A program made the translations under genes and the position numbers. Positions 34,904-35,020 of a stretch of 35,020 nt of DNA are shown in pieces; position 1 is the stretch's first letter; every line of letters begins with the position of its first letter. Source of the DNA: Lentimicrobium sp. (GTDB lineage Bacteria > Bacteroidota > Bacteroidia > Bacteroidales > Lentimicrobiaceae); assembly GCA_019429275.1 (NCBI GenBank), contig JAHYJC010000046.1:1-35020 (forward strand), given 5' to 3'. Below the pieces are notes generated by a model, which was not told the origin of the DNA, made no database searches, and saw only the letters and a program-made list of their open reading frames with translations.

Positions 34904-35020
34904 TCAGTTTCTTTTGTAATCGGCAATGGTGTTTAATGCAAGAAAAACATTCTGGCCATTTTTTATGGCAGTATCAATAATGGATCTCAGTATGGCAAAA
35001 TTTTCAGCAGCTTCAAATAC
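34904..35020 (-). CDS. C-terminal end of a gene cut by the window, possibly an IS66-type transposase
   Basis: The last 38 codons of a minus-strand gene read VFEAAENFAILRSIIDTAIK, then NGQNVFLALNTIADYKRN and TGA at 34904-34906. The pattern RSIIDTAIKNGQNVFLALNTIA resembles the tails of IS66-family transposases as I recall them, but 38 residues are too few to be sure. If correct, the defence cluster is bounded by an insertion sequence here. Confidence 0.4.
   Translation of the reverse strand, partial: VFEAAENFAILRSIIDTAIKNGQNVFLALNTIADYKRN

Noticed and set aside
1-35020. CRISPR array, tRNA or rRNA genes
   Set aside because: No regularly spaced short direct repeats, cloverleaf or rRNA-like stretch was seen on either strand.

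Overview
The window looks like an accessory (defence/mobility) region of a Bacteroidota chromosome. The evidence is AT-rich DNA, several upstream TAnnTTTG boxes (the Bacteroidota -7 promoter element), few Shine-Dalgarno sequences, and protein families typical of that phylum. Everything below comes from reading the sequence by eye. No alignment, profile search or folding program was run, so family names rest on recognised motifs.

Layout. (1) About 1-17.6 kb is a plus-strand restriction/defence block. It holds a beta-class adenine-type methyltransferase, a DUF2284 gene broken by one in-frame stop, and a Nim-like flavin-fold gene. Next comes a tightly packed six-gene operon: hsdM, hsdS, an OLD-type ATPase/TOPRIM nuclease, a RecQ helicase fused to a phosphoribosyltransferase-like domain, a DprA-like protein and hsdR. 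A type II system follows: an N4-cytosine-type methyltransferase with a degenerate SNase-like tail, a GIY-YIG nuclease and a MjaI-type endonuclease. Four related 130-bp imperfect palindromes in one orientation follow these gene groups, with ends of the form (C)CAACA...AACCGTTGG, so the block resembles a cassette array. Three copies of a second hairpin repeat and a large nested palindrome are also present.

(2) About 17.6-20 kb holds a decayed gene remnant and a tripartite HipBST-type toxin-antitoxin operon on the minus strand, with a near-perfect operator palindrome. (3) About 20-24.7 kb carries minus-strand genes for three presumed metal-binding proteins (SWIM, DUF1186-like/SEC-C and a zinc-finger protein), with an AlbA_2-type pseudogene between the first two. 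(4) About 25.2-30 kb is one 1602-residue gene combining a DEDD exonuclease, a RecQ helicase and a UvrD-type helicase. (5) About 30.1-35 kb has a frameshifted remnant, then a minus-strand group reading AAA ATPase, unknown 317-residue protein, SF2 helicase, and a cut-off gene at the right edge that may be a transposase.

How it may work together (inference): the overlapping genes in the six-gene operon imply co-expression. A type I restriction-modification complex could mark or cut DNA while the OLD nuclease, RecQ-PRTase and DprA-like protein sense or process the resulting ends. The two-gene AAA/unknown pair and the triple-fusion helicase are further candidate defence or repair modules.
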